DNA of 64,000 nt from Torymus aiolomorphi (lineage: Eukaryota; Arthropoda; Insecta; Hymenoptera; Torymidae), in NCBI GenBank assembly GCA_036365515.1, contig CM070877.1, positions 114,716,011 through 114,780,010 of the forward strand. The letters run 5' to 3'. The notes under the pieces are model-generated. The model had not been told where the DNA came from. It worked only from the letters and a program-made list of their open reading frames with translations, and did no database searches. The position numbers were made by a program, and so were the translations under genes. Below, piece by piece: positions 1 through 10,800 of this stretch. Position 1 is the stretch's first letter. Each line of letters starts with the position of its first letter.

Positions 1-114
1 AAAAGCCGATAATCCCATTTTTTCAAGATCACTTGATTACACATATTAAATATTAAATATATCTTGAATTTAAGCATGTATTATTGTGAGCAGGCTTGTC
101 GCTTTTATGTGTAT
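1..114. other. AT-rich flank left of the gypsy element
   Basis: Host-like AT-rich DNA with no open frame or repeat that I recognise. Base composition changes sharply to GC-rich at the LTR edge. Confidence 0.6.
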
Positions 115-118
115 AGAT
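115..118. repeat. Target site duplication (left copy), AGAT
   Basis: The 4-mer AGAT lies directly before the TGTGAC start of the left LTR and recurs directly after the TTACA end of the right LTR (11375-11378). A 4-bp duplication is usual for Ty3/gypsy integrases. A chance match of four bases cannot be excluded. Confidence 0.5.
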
Positions 119-849
119 TGTGACGTTGCGAATTTTATCTCCCCCCGTTCGCAACGTCGTGACTCGCCCTGAGGGCTTTACGTTCTCTTACTTCCGCGTG
201 CGCTCGATCCAATGGACTACAACTGAAGAAACCCACTCTTCCGGATGACGCGGTGACCGAATTTGGTTTGAAACTGGGCGCCAGGCCACTGCGACGACTC
301 CCTCCGCTCCTCCGGCTGCTTAGCGGCACTGAGACTCACGGACGTGGATTTGCGGCGAGACGACCTGGGGGCGGCCGAAACCCTCGGCGAACTGATTAAA
401 AGCTTCGATTACTGCACGGACGGGCGGACTCATGCTCACATCAGACGTCACAAAAACACACATAAATAAATGAAAGATCGTTTCACTTGGCTCCTATTTG
501 CCAGTTTATTTCTCCGATTTACTCCTCACTCGGGCGGTATGTTTCACAATGGTAACCGGAACGCGCTCACAAAATGGCCGCTCGGGGGCCGCCGCGCACT
601 CGCTTCCTATAACCCGCACGTGCGAGAGATATCCTCCACGCTTGGAGGCCGCAGGCACTTCACAATTAAGATTAATAGAGGGTCGAGGGCGGAAAGTAGA
701 TGCCACCCGACAACAGTAAACTCAGTTCTTACCGTCGCACTGGCGGTAAGGGAGAGAACGCTGTTTGGCTCTCCATCGGGCTCTTGCTCCCGTGGCGGTC
801 GCTCCTCGTGATGATTCCGGCTCCGCTTTCCCCTAACTCGGCCCCTAGC

Positions 850-1045
850 TACTGCTGCTACAAATTCTGCTGCTGCTGCTGCTACAACTTCTCAACTACA
901 TCTGCTGCTACACTTCTACTACAACTGCTGCTACACTTCTACTACTAACTGCTGCTACACTTCTACTACAACTGCTGCTACACTTCTACTACTAACTGCT
1001 GCTATACTTCTACTACAACTGCTGCTACAACTTCTCAACAATTAC
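850..1045. repeat. Minisatellite within the left LTR
   Basis: Tandem copies, about 22 bp each, of a CTGCTGCTACACTTCTACTA-like unit, with small length changes between copies. The right LTR has the same array with a different copy number. Confidence 0.85.
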
Positions 1046-1522
1046 TCCGGCTCGCGCAATGGCTCCCTACGGACTGGCGAAGAAGACGGAAACGTCTTAT
1101 TCGGGTTCCGTCTTCTTCACCGATTTCGACTCGCTGCTTCTCTCTCACTCTCATGGCAAGACTCACGTTTTTGGAAGTCACGTGATGTGCAGATCTCGGG
1201 GGAACCGGCCTCCCCTGCTGCCACCTGTTGCGCGCGCGTACTTCAAACCCCAGCCTAAGTTATCCTTGCGAATAGTGGCGGCGCACCTTTTCTCATTTCT
1301 GCGCCTCCACGCTTCGCTTGGTCGGTTGCTCCGTATTTTATCGTTGGCTCTTGATCCCCTCTCCCCTCCCTACTCGCTCATTCACTCTGGCCCGGTATAG
1401 CACGCAGGCTATAGCCTCCGCTCTCTCACTCCTACACACTAGCGCCGCGGCGCCATACTCCTACATGGACGCTTCCCCCACACATTCGCTCGCTGTACAT
1501 AGCGCGCAGGCGGATGTAGTTC

Positions 1523-1526
<4 letters not shown>

Positions 1527-1596
<70 letters not shown>

Positions 1597-1618
1597 ACTC
1601 TCTCTTTCTCTCTCTCTC
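1527..1618. repeat. (CT)n microsatellite in the left LTR
   Basis: About 90 bp of nearly pure CT. It marks the point where left and right LTRs stop being homologous. Confidence 0.95.
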
Positions 1619-1678
1619 GTGACGCGAGGGTCGGGGACACGAACGACGGCTGTGTCCTCGCTGTCAGCAATTAAAGCA

Positions 1679-1690
1679 CGCCCCCCCCGG
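1679..1690 (-). other. Candidate polypurine tract of element A
   Basis: On the minus strand this is a GGGGGGGGCG run directly before the proposed TG start of the 3' LTR. A second purine-rich tract before a TGT lies near 2770-2787, so the assignment is tentative. Confidence 0.35.
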
Positions 1691-1771
1691 CGGGTTGCGC
1701 ACCGGGTCCACAGGGACCGGCTTAAGCCCGCCAAAAATCACGCCTGTGAGTTTGACGGGCCTAACCGGTGG

Positions 1772-2751
1772 CTACGTCCCCGGGCGCGACGCGGTAGCGG
1801 GCTCAGGCGGTGGCGGAGGGCAGACGGGGGGTCCGGGCGACTGGCCCCGAGAGGCAGCTGGAGATGGCGACTGCCGGCGCCGCAGATGTTGCGGCTCATA
1901 ATCGTCCAACTGCAGCTGCCGTCGCGGGTTGTACGCCCTTCGCTTCGACCCCGTCTCGTGCGTCAACCTTATCTCGCCCCACATGAAGATGGCTTTGGGT
2001 TCAGGGGCGGTTGGCGGCGGGGTCGGTGGCCCTGATTCCGGCTGGGGCTCCGCCATCTGGGCCAGGCACTCGGCTAGCTCCACTTCTGCAGCTCAGCTCT
2101 CTCTCGCCTCCTTGCTATCCCCTTCCTGTTCACTCTGGGCGGTGGTCGGAGCTGGGCCCGCAGCAGCCGGCACCACCTCGAGGCTAGCAACCTCGATGGG
2201 TGCCGGTGCATGCGGCCGGCGAAATATAAATCGAGCGCTGGCGGCTTTCTCGCTGGCTTCTTGCTCCTTGGTGGGGGCTGACCCCTCCCCTTCCCCCTCT
2301 CTCTCTGTGGCGGTGGTGAGCTCCCGCTCTCTTTTCTCCTTCTTTTCTCCCTCCTCCTGGGCGGTGGCTACTTCCTTTACGGAATCCTCTCTCCCTCTTT
2401 TCTCTACTCCCTCTGGGGCGGTGGCGACTTCCTTTACGGAATCCTCTCTCCCTCTTTCCTCTACTCCCTCTGGGGCGGTGACGACTGCTCTCTCTCTCTC
2501 TCCTCCCTCTCCTCGAGCCAGGCCCCTAACTGGTCGGTCCAGTGGACCAGAGGCCTACGCGACTGCGGTGTACTCGGCTCACGGAGCATCGCGCGGAGCT
2601 GCCCCACGAGTCCGGGGGTCGGGCACACTAGGTCGTGACCTGCCTCGAACTCCGGGAACGGACTATGGGCAGTGGCGGTAGTGGGGCGGTGGCGTCTGGA
2701 GCGTCGCTGCATGGTGCACCTACTAGAGGAGTAACAAAAACATAAGAACAA
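1772..2751 (-). pseudogene. Broken ORF downstream of pol in element A (env position, unknown)
   Basis: Minus-strand coding remnant between integrase and the 3' LTR. A first segment (about residues 1-95) contains FEAGHDLVCPTPGLVGQL. After a frameshift in a Glu/Arg-rich stretch it continues as a Glu/Lys-rich region with a 57-bp in-frame repeat (19 codons, core DSVKEVATA, seen at 2361, 2418 and 2475). After one TGA near 2098 it ends in a Pro-rich tail. I see no signal peptide, transmembrane segment or furin site, so it does not look like an envelope gene. It could be an accessory ORF or captured coding sequence. I do not recognise the family. Confidence 0.4.
2361..2490 (-). repeat. 57-bp in-frame coding repeat
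   Basis: The segment starting GCGGTGG recurs at 2361, 2418 and 2475, each 57 bp (19 codons) apart and nearly identical, so it expanded without breaking the minus-strand frame. Confidence 0.8.
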
Positions 2752-2873
2752 TTAGGGGATATAACACTACTCTCCTACCCCTGCTCGCGAGACGCAACTG
2801 TGGGAAGAGAAAGGGCGGGAGTAACTTCGGTTGCCCCCTCGCTGGCGTGGTTCAATCCCTATCTTTTACTCTA

Positions 2874-3755
2874 CTGCTCGTCGCGGGGGTAATAACGTTT
2901 TAATTCACCTACGTATACCTTCGCGTTTTTTCGACTACCCTCCATCTCTAACAAATATACGGTGGGGGATAATTTCGCGGTTATCTCGTAAGGACCCTCC
3001 TATTTCGGCGCGAGCTTCGCGGAATACCCTTGGGCGGCATTTGATAACGAATGGACGCGGCGCATGACTATCTCCTACGGCGTACTCTACTACTCGTTTC
3101 CCGCGGTTGTAGTATTTACTCTGTTTGGCGTTACTCTCGTCGAGGTATTTCGCCACTAAATCATGCAGCGCATCGAGACGGTTGACGCGATCTTCCCATA
3201 CTTCCGGGTCCAACCTTACTATGGGCTCCTTCTTTTCCACTTCTCGACGCAGGCTCTTCACGGGGCGGGGGTGACGGCCGTAATTCAGAAAGGCCGGGGA
3301 CGTCTTCAAGCTGGCTTGTTGGGCAGTGTTGATCGCGTGGCGAAATTCGTGTAGGTGAGCATCCCAGTCCCGCTGGTTCCCTTCGACGAAGGTCGCGATC
3401 ATGATTTTTAACGTCCGGTTGCTTCTCTCCACCGGGTTGGCCTGGGGTGATATGGAGGCGTGGTGATGTGGCATATACCATACTCCTCCAGGGTCTGCTG
3501 CAACACCTGATTTACGAATTCCGTGCCGTTATCTGTCAACAAGTACTCCGGTGTCTCCCATCTAAACAATATGAGTTCCTCCGAGGCGCGGGCGACTGCT
3601 TTACCATCAGCTTTTCTCAGTGGCTTCAACTCTAGCCAACGGATGAACAAATCCTGTAGCACTAGTACGTACCGATATTGCCCTTTGCTGTGTGGCAATT
3701 CTATCATGTCGGCGGCTACTACACACAACGGGCGTTCCACGACTCTTCTCCCCAT
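2874..3755 (-). pseudogene. pol: Integrase of gypsy element A, frameshifted
   Basis: Integrase inserts the cDNA into the genome. The core shows the three DDE positions on the minus strand: the first Asp in AADMIELP, the second in LLTDNGTEF, and the Glu in NPVERSNRTLK. The zinc-binding HHCC part lies just upstream, at the end of the RT-RNase H frame (HDSH...GHLGIEKTYH...C). The reading frame shifts near 3430, between the second Asp and the Glu, and again near 3080. In the last frame an in-frame stop interrupts the C-terminal domain at about 3010 before a final stop near 2874. The C-terminal part is basic and resembles the usual gypsy tail; I see no chromodomain. Confidence 0.88.
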
Positions 3756-5687
3756 TAGTCCTTGGGGCCCTTGCTGCGAACTTTTGAATCATTGCCAGCT
3801 CTTACACGAGCGCACATAGTCATACACATCTCGGTAAACTCCTGGCCAAAAATACTCTCTTGCCACTCGGTGATAGGTTTTCTCGATTCCTAGGTGTCCG
3901 GCGAAGGTGATACGGTGGCTATCGTGAAGTACTCTCTCTCGCTGTTTCAGCGGCACCACAAGACGCCAGCCTTCTTCTCCATCGGTTACTGGATCCAGTA
4001 GCGGATCTCTCTTGTATTTGTAGAGCAGCTCATCTTCTACCTTCCATCCATCATATTTCATTGGGCAGTGGGCGACCTCCTGTCTCTTCTGGATGTACCA
4101 CTGGTTGGTGCTCACTCCCATCTCTGCTACTTCCATGTCATCTTCCTCGAACATTCGCGAAAGCGCGTCTGGGACCTTGTGCATCGCGCCTTTCCAATGC
4201 ACTATGTTAAGGTCCCAGTGTTGCAGTTCCAGGGCCCACCTCGCTAGTCTCCCTGTCGGTTCCTTCATGGTTCTCAACCATTTGAGGGCACTGTAGTCGG
4301 TGACGGCGGTGAACACATACCCTTCTAGGTAGGGGCGGAGCTTCTTCAAAGACCAAACTAGCGCTAAGCATTCTAGCTCGGTGGTCGTGTAATTCCTCTC
4401 CGCTGGCGTTAAGGCTCGGGAAATATACAAGATCGGATGTTCACCATCTTCATATTCTTGCACCAGCACGGCACCTAGGGCGGAACCACTGGCGTCGCAT
4501 TGCACGATGAACGGCTTGCTGAAGTCGGGGCGTGCGAGTACGGGGGCGGTAGTAAGGGCTCGTTTCAGCTCGTCAAACGCCTCCCTCTGGTTCTCCTCCC
4601 ATATCCACCTCTGTGATTTCCGCAGTAACTTCAGCAATGGCACCTTTAGATCTGCGCAATTCTTGATGAACCTCTCATACCAGTTTACGATACCCAGGAA
4701 ACCTCTCAACTGGCATAAATTCGTGGGCGTAGGGTAATTGAGGAGGGCTGCGACGCGGTCCGGGTCTGGGCGAAGTCCTTCGTGGTCGAGTAGAAACCCC
4801 AGATAGGTCACTCTGGAGCAGCAAAACTCGCACTTGTCGGCATTTATCTTCAGACGGGCGTCTACCAATTTTTTCAACACGATCTCGACCCACTTCAGGT
4901 GCTCCTCAAACTTCTCTGTGGCCACGATGATGTTGTCGAGGTAGCCAAAAACATATGGCTCCAACTCTGGGCCAAGAAGGGCGTCGATTAGGCGTTGAAA
5001 GGTCATGGGGGCATTCGTGAGTCCAAAAGGCATCCTTTTGAACTGCCACAGCCCCGAACCTGGCACTGCGAAGGCGGTGTATTTCTTACTATCCGGGGCC
5101 ATTGGTATCTTGGATAAGTACTTCGCACCCCGCAGCTTGTCCAAGATCGAATCCATGTTTGGCAACGGATATGCGTCCTTTTTGGTCACTTTATTCAGCG
5201 GGCGGTAGTCGATGCACGGTCGGTACCCCCCGTCTCTCTTTCGCAAAATCACTGGTGCGCTGTTATAATCGCTCGCGGAGCGCTCAATGATTCCCTCAGT
5301 GTCCATCTTCCTCACCTCTTCCTGGGCGATTCCTAGTATCTTCGGCGACATCCGTCGTGGCTTCTCCTTGATGGGCGTGGGGTCGGTGACGCGAATGTGG
5401 TGCTCTGTCAGATCCGTCAGCCCTGGCGCGAATTGAGCGGAGCTCAATATCTTCTCCTCCAGCTTCTCCACGGTGGTTCTTTCTTCCTCCTTTAGCTCCG
5501 AGATCCCGGCACACTCGGCGTACACGACTGGATTTCGCTCGTTCCCTCTCTGCGCGAAATTTGTCCACTCTCCCTCTCTGGCTCTCCACACTCCTCTGGC
5601 GGGCCGCACCTCGACGTCAAATTTCTCGAAGAAATCTATGCCTAGGATTATGTCGTGCTCTATCCCCCGGATAGCTTTGAGCGACAA
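3756..5687 (-). pseudogene. pol: Reverse transcriptase and RNase H of gypsy element A, catalytically broken
   Basis: A 632-residue open frame. Residues 12-20 (IILGIDFF) are the tail of the protease. RT begins around residue 100 with CIDYRPLNKVTKKDAYPLP at 158-176. Motif A is missing: YLSK at 190-193 runs straight into IPMAPDSKKYTAF, so the strand with the first catalytic Asp has been lost in frame. Motif B region is FGLTNAP (221-227). Motif C reads YLDN (250-253) instead of YLDD. RNase H follows with CDASGSALGAVLVQ (397-410), TTTELECLALVW and TDYSALKWL, then HKVPDALSR. The frame ends after the first zinc-binding part of integrase. Losses in motifs A and C make the polymerase inactive, although the rest stays open, which suggests recent decay. 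Confidence 0.93.
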
Positions 5688-6232
5688 ATTTCCTGATAAC
5701 CGCCTACTTCAAAACTCACTTGCAACTCTCCCACGATGCGGTTGACGTTCCCCGTGACACTCTTCACGGCGGTAGCGATCTGTCGCAGGCGGTTGGCGTA
5801 ACGATCGATTACTTTCGGGCCGGCCAGTGACACCATCGCCCCCGAATCTACCAGCGCTCGGTGCGGCTCGCCACCTAGGATGATTTCAATGAACGGGCGG
5901 TTCTCGCTGCTCATTTCGGCCACCTGGCCGTCTGTTCCGGCCTCCACAGGTACGGGGGCGGTGTCCTCCCGCCTCACCTCCTCCTCCTTCTGCTCCGGGA
6001 GCTCTATTTCACATTCCATCCCGACAAGCATCTCCTCCACTTCCTCTAACACCATATTGATGTCTTCTACTCCTTCCGCAGCTGCCGATACCCCCGCCTG
6101 ACTCTGAGCTCCCTCTAACTTTGGCGGCGGGTCTCTGTTTTTCGACGGTTCGCTGCATCTCTCCGTTGGCTCGGCGTTCTCACCGGCGAAGTCTCTTCCT
6201 TCGGGCGGTGGCGACGTGCACAGAGAGGGCAC
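5660..6232 (-). pseudogene. pol: Retropepsin-like protease of element A with N-terminal linker
   Basis: The aspartic protease core is HRALVDSGAMVSLAGPKVI, with the DSG catalytic triplet. The matching ILGIDFF strand is in the next frame, so a frameshift near 5690 separates protease from RT. Upstream is a Glu-rich linker (VLEEVEEMLVGMECEIELPEQ) and one copy of a degenerate repeat, EGRDF...EPTERC. A programmed gag-pol shift is possible in principle, but the position inside the protease domain argues for a mutation. Confidence 0.85.
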
Positions 6233-6470
6233 AACAGCGTTCTCCCTTTCTCCCCTTCCTCCTCTACTACTTCCGGTGGAGCCACAACCTCCCTCTGGTT
6301 AGTGAGTAGCGGATTCTTCCTCGCGTCGTTTACTCCTAAGCTCGTTGGCTGCGGGCTCTCCCCCTTCTTCAAAAGTTCGCGGCATCTCTCCGTGGGCTCG
6401 CCTATGTCCCAGTCGAAGTCTCTTCCTTCGGTCGGTGGCGACACGCACGGCGAGGGCACAACAGCGATTA
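6115..6470 (-). repeat. Tandem duplication at the gag-pol junction
   Basis: The segments 6115-6245 and 6340-6470 are imperfect direct copies about 225 bp apart (shared AAGTCTCTTCCTTCGG and GAGGGCACAACAGCG). Translated on the minus strand both carry an SPPxEGRDF...EPTERC motif. Confidence 0.75.
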
Positions 6471-6480
6471 CTCTTCCCTC

Positions 6481-6673
6481 TGCTTGCAAGTACCACAATA
6501 GAGGTACGAAGACGAGAGGAGGAGGCGGTGCAAGAAGCGAAGAGGGGGGAGGGCAGAAGCAGAGAGGCAGCGAGAAGAAGAGAGAATAGCGGAGGAGATA
6601 AGATTAGCTGAAGAAGAGAGAAGAAGCGAAGAGAGGAAGAGCGTAGAAGAGAGGCAGAGAGAGGAAGCAAGCA
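6481..6673 (+). other. Inverted gag segment (coiled-coil coding on the opposite strand)
   Basis: The rest of gag is on the minus strand, but here the minus strand reads as Ser/Leu junk while the plus strand encodes a classic Glu/Arg coiled coil (for example REEERIAEEIRLAEEERR). The segment is bounded by the 7-bp inverted repeat TGCTTGC (6481-6487) and GCAAGCA (6667-6673). The simplest reading is a local inversion between these repeats. Confidence 0.6.
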
Positions 6674-8017
6674 TTGGCCGCGGCCCCCGTCGTTCCTTGC
6701 GGGTGCCCGTTCGCGGTGCTCCTTTCTTCCCTCCTCACTGCTATCACTCTCACTCCTACTTATTTCGGCGCGTTCTTCTCTACGTTGCTCGATCGGAGGG
6801 TGTCTCTTTTCCTGGTTCACCTCCCTATCGGGTGCTTCGTAATCCCTTCCTCCGGCAGAGCGGGGCGGGTTGTGGCCCGGCTGGCTGGCCATGTCGAATC
6901 CGGCTTGTATCTGTCGCCTAGGCGGCGTAATATTTTCCCGCCGGGGCATCGCACGTGGCTTGGATCCGGCTCCCGGTGGTGCTGCGTCTCCCCTCCTCAC
7001 TTGGCGTCTTGCTTGGGCCTTCTTCATTGCCAGTTGTGCCGCGACTTGCGTCAACTTCGCGCTCGTATACGAGTCTACCTCGGTGTCGTCGCTCGTCGTC
7101 CCTTCGCCGTTGTTCCACCCGTCTGCATACAGGCTTGCGTTAATCGAGGCGGACGGTCGCGTCGGGGGTGCTGCTGGCTGTGGCGTTGTCCTCTGCAGTG
7201 TTGCCAGCGTGGCGGTTGAGGTTGCCGGTTGACGAGGCTGCGGCATTGGTTGCGTCGAAGAAACTCCATGTCCGGGGCTGATTCTGGTGGCCAGGTCTCT
7301 CTGTGGTGTCCGGATCGTTCTCACATACTGTACCCCCAGCTTGCTCATTTGCCAGCTTTGTGCCTTTCCGGTCCATTAATTTCTCAGCTCTGATGCCACA
7401 TCGAGGTATTGAGGCAGGCCTGATACGGTTCGGTGCTCCTCCTGGCTCGACAGAGTCGCGACAGACATCGGTAGATTCGTTACGGTGATCGTTTCGCTGG
7501 CCGTGGCAGAACTTGTCACAGGCAAGGCGGCTGAGGTGTAACTGACGGTAGGCGTTCCTCGCGTCGTCAGTCCAGAGGTCGATGTCACCGGTTCAACTGC
7601 TCCTACTATCTCCTGGATCTGCATCTCCGTTAAGCGTGAGCGTAGTCTTTCATCATCGCCGGTGGTGGTACTCTCCCCCGCTCCCTTTTGGTTTGATTTT
7701 GGCTTCCGCCCTCGTTTAGTTTTCGGCTGCACTACCAGCTCCTCCTCGCTTGTTGACTCCCGGCCGTAGGGTGCTCCTTCCTGTTCATCCTCCTCGTAAC
7801 ACGGGACGTCCTTCAGCGGGAGGCCGGCTTCCCTCAGACTTGCTCGTAGCAATCGCTCTTGGCGTTCGCCGATGTCACCTCGAGTGCTCAGCTGCTTGTC
7901 CTTCAATGTTGCTTTCAGTTGCTGGGGTGACAGGCGTATAACTTCCAAATTTATGGCCCTCACCTCCCGGATCTTCAGAAACTTCTTCATGGTGGTTTGA
8001 TGATTAGCAATGTCCAT
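6674..8017 (-). pseudogene. gag: gag of gypsy element A with SAP-like and AT-hook-like segments
   Basis: Gag packages the element RNA. The start MDIANHQTTMKKFLKIREV is the first ATG after the leader. Residues about 28-65 read LSPQQLKATLKDKQLSTRGD followed by ERQERLL, which fits the SAP motif, a DNA-binding helix pair. Residues about 100-110 contain KTKRGRKPK, close to an AT-hook. An in-frame TAA at 7376-7378 ends the first 213 codons, but the same frame then continues open with a Ser/Pro-rich and Arg-rich region into the inverted segment. I cannot find a capsid domain or CCHC knuckle, so these parts were probably deleted or have diverged beyond recognition by eye. Confidence 0.75.
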
Positions 8018-8954
8018 GTTGATCCTCTTCCTCCCCTCTCAGTGGTTGAGTTCGCTCGCGCCGATGATTCGCACTACAATACTTCTGCGCGACGCGGAGA
8101 TGGGCAGTGGTTTTCGAAACCCTAGGTACACGCGGGCAGCCTCAAAAGCGCCTTGGCTAACGCTCGCAGAGGTTCGCGAACTCGAAAAGACGCGAAACGA
8201 GCAAAACGAAAGTAATAAGACTCTGACCCTCCTTCACGGACTCGCACGCCAGCGAGAAGGTTCAAACATGAAACGCGACCGACAGACCAAGCCAGGAGGG
8301 CCCCCCCTCCCCGTGGATCGTGTCTCACCGGACGGTGTCTTCCGTGTTTCAATTTCGACTGTAGACCTAATGTGGTTATTATAATGAATTGCGTATTTCT
8401 TAAATGGTATGATATGTTATATATTTTAATTTGTACTCTGGAGATTACCTTTATACTCTGAAAAGGGTAAAACAACACAAGATTTTTTTTTTTTTTTTTT
8501 CGTACGCTGACCACTATCAAATCACACTATTCCTTCCGATAGGCGGGACTCAATCCACAAAAAAATTTGTTTTTCTCTTATTTGGGTGTGAGTAAGGGCG
8601 GTGGTAGTGAGACACGTCGAAAACCCCAAAACTATCCCTTTATTCAAAATTAGGACCTTCAGGGTGGCCGAGACGCCCCCCTGACTTCACCCTGCCTTGA
8701 GAATTCGCTTCTCCCCAAAATGGCTGACCGCGGCAGCACGCTAGTTGCTGTGTAACGCTTGGGCTCCCTCCCTCTCTCCACGCACAATTGCAATTACGTT
8801 TAATACGTTTAATATATAAATAATTATTATCATCCACGTATGTTGGTGTGAATCGACTCGACTCACAAAATCTCTCTCTCTCTCCCTCGCGCGGCTCGCT
8901 CCTCGTTGCACGATTTTCCGAATTTCCGTTTTCGCTTTTAGTCAGTTTCATTGC
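8018..8954 (-). other. 5' leader of gypsy element A
   Basis: Non-coding stretch between primer-binding site and gag on the minus strand. It holds a T-run at about 8484-8500 and a short CT tract near 8873. No gene seen. Confidence 0.6.
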
Positions 8955-8976
8955 CGGCCCCACGTTGCTGGCGCCA
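8955..8976 (-). other. Primer-binding site of element A (tRNA-Lys-like)
   Basis: One base from the LTR the minus strand reads TGGCGCCAGCAACGTGGGGC. The tRNA-Lys(CUU)-type site known from insect gypsy elements is TGGCGCCCAACGTGGGGC, so this fits with two extra bases. The position and TGG start support the strand assignment. Confidence 0.7.
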
Positions 8977-9717
8977 TTGTGACCTTGGGAATTTTATCTC
9001 CCCTCGTTCGCAACGTCGTGACTCGCCCTGAGGGCTTTACGTTCTCTTACTTCCGCGTGCGCTCGATCCAATGGACTACAACTGAAACAAACCCACTCTT
9101 CCGGATGACGCAGTGACCGAATTTGGTTTGAAACTGGGCGCCAGGCCACTGCGACGACTCCCTCTGCTCCTCCGGCTGCTTAGCGGCACTGAGACTCACG
9201 GGCGTGGATTTGCGGCGAGACGACCTGGGGGCGGTCGAAACCCTCGGCGAACTGATTAAAAGCTTCGATTACTGCACGAACGGGCGGACTCGTGCTCACA
9301 TCAGACGTCACAAAAACACACATAAATAAATGAAAAAAACTGAAAGATCGTTTCACTTGGCTCCTATTTGCCAGTTTATTTCTCCGATTTATTCGTCACT
9401 CGGGCGGTATGTTTCACAATGATAACCGGGACGCGCTCACAAAATTGCCGCTCGGGGGTCGCCGCGCACTCGCTTTCTATAACCCGCACGTGCGAGAGAG
9501 ATATCCTCCACGTTTGGAGGCCGCACACACTTCACAATTAAGATTAATAGAGGGTCGGGGGCGGAAAGTAGATGCCACCCGACGACAGTAAACTCAGTTC
9601 TTACCGTCGCACTGGTGGTAAGGGAGAGAACGCTGCTTGGCTCTCCTTCGGGCTCTTGCTCTCGTGGCGGTCGCTCCTCGTGATGATTCCGGCTCCGCTT
9701 TCCCCTAACTCGGCCCC

Positions 9718-9942
9718 TAGCTACTGCTGCTACAACTTCTGCTGCTGCTGCTGCTACAACTTCTCAACTACAACTGCTGCTACACTTCTACTACAACTGC
9801 TGCTACACTTCTACTACTAACTGCTGCTACACTTCTACTACTAACTGCTGCTACACTTCTACTGCAACTGCTGCTACACTTCTACTACTAACTGCTGCTA
9901 CACTTCTACTACAACTGCTGCTACAACTTCTCAACAATTACT
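9718..9942. repeat. Minisatellite within the right LTR
   Basis: Same 22-bp CTGCTGCTACACTTCTACTA-like array as in the left LTR, with more copies here, so repeat number changed after insertion. Confidence 0.85.
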
Positions 9943-10419
9943 CCGGCTCGCGCAATGGCTCACTACGGACTGGCGAAGAAGACGGAAACGTCTTATTCGG
10001 GTTCCGTCTTCTTCACCGATTTCGACTCGCTGCTTCTCTCTCACTCTCATGGCAAGACTCGCGTTTTTGGAAGTCACGTGATGTGCAGATCTCGGGGGAA
10101 CCGGCCTCCCCTGCTGCCACCTGTTGCGCGCGCGTACTTCAAACCCCAGCCTAAGTTATCCTTGCGAATAGTGGCGGCGCACCTTTTCTCATTTCTGCGC
10201 CTCCACGCTTTGCTTGGTCAGTTGCTCCGTGTTTTATCGTTGGCTCTTGATCCCCTCTCCCCTCCCTACTCGCTCATTCACTCTGGCTCGGTATAGCACC
10301 CAGGCTATAGCCTCCGCTCTCTCACTCCTACACACTAGCACCGCGGCGCCATACTCCTACACGGACGCTCCCCCCCACACATTCTCTCACTGTGCATAGC
10401 GCGCAGGCGGATGCAGTTC

Positions 10420-10424
<5 letters not shown>

Positions 10425-10497
<73 letters not shown>
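10425..10497. repeat. (CT)n microsatellite in the right LTR
   Basis: Pure CT tract. LTR homology ends here. Confidence 0.95.
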
Positions 10498-10500
<3 letters not shown>

Positions 10501-10582
10501 GTCGCAATGGCTGGGCGATAATGCAGCGCGGGCTTCTGGCCGAGTCTCTCTCTCTCTCTCTCGCTGTCTCTCTCCTTCGCTA

Positions 10583-10800
10583 TTGCATGTATACGAGCGC
10601 GGCTCGTGGAGTCGACAGACATGCAGTGCGCCGGCTGCTACGCGCCGCGTCTCTCTCTCTCTCGGTCGCTTTAGTGTCGCTACGCTCTCTCTCTCCCTCG
10701 CTCTCGCCTGTCTTCTTGCGCGGCGCTTGTATACGGCAAACGTGCAGTGTGCCGCTGCTACGTGCCGCGTCCCTCTCTCTCTCTCCTCGCGATGCGCAAC
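10583..10800. repeat. Tandem repeat in the U3 half of the right LTR
   Basis: Two diverged units about 120 bp long, each with a TGTATACG start, a CATGCAGTGCGCCGG or CGTGCAGTGTGCCGC core, a CTGCTACGNGCCGCG segment and a TC-rich tail. U3 repeats of this kind often carry promoter or enhancer elements. Confidence 0.6.

Larger units (their letters stand above)
119..1678 (-). repeat. Left (3') LTR of gypsy element A
   Basis: It begins TGTGAC and matches 8978-10497 almost base for base up to the CT microsatellite. I place the end at AAAGCA (1678) because a C-rich stretch follows directly, which on the minus strand is a G8 polypurine tract, the usual primer for plus-strand synthesis. The 60 bases after the CT tract have no match in the other LTR, so the right boundary is uncertain. 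Confidence 0.6.

Noticed and set aside
1619..2681. Plus-strand frames opposite the extra ORF after pol (for example 1929-2681)
   Set aside because: They are shadows of the minus-strand Glu/Arg-rich coding repeat; Ser/Leu-rich composition and no motif.
2840..2870. tRNA-like GGTTCAATCCC sequence
   Set aside because: Only a T-arm-like word inside the integrase 3' region; no acceptor stem or anticodon arm could be formed.
8122..8384. Coding capacity in the gypsy leader
   Set aside because: Overlapping frames on both strands with no family resemblance; lies between the primer site and gag.
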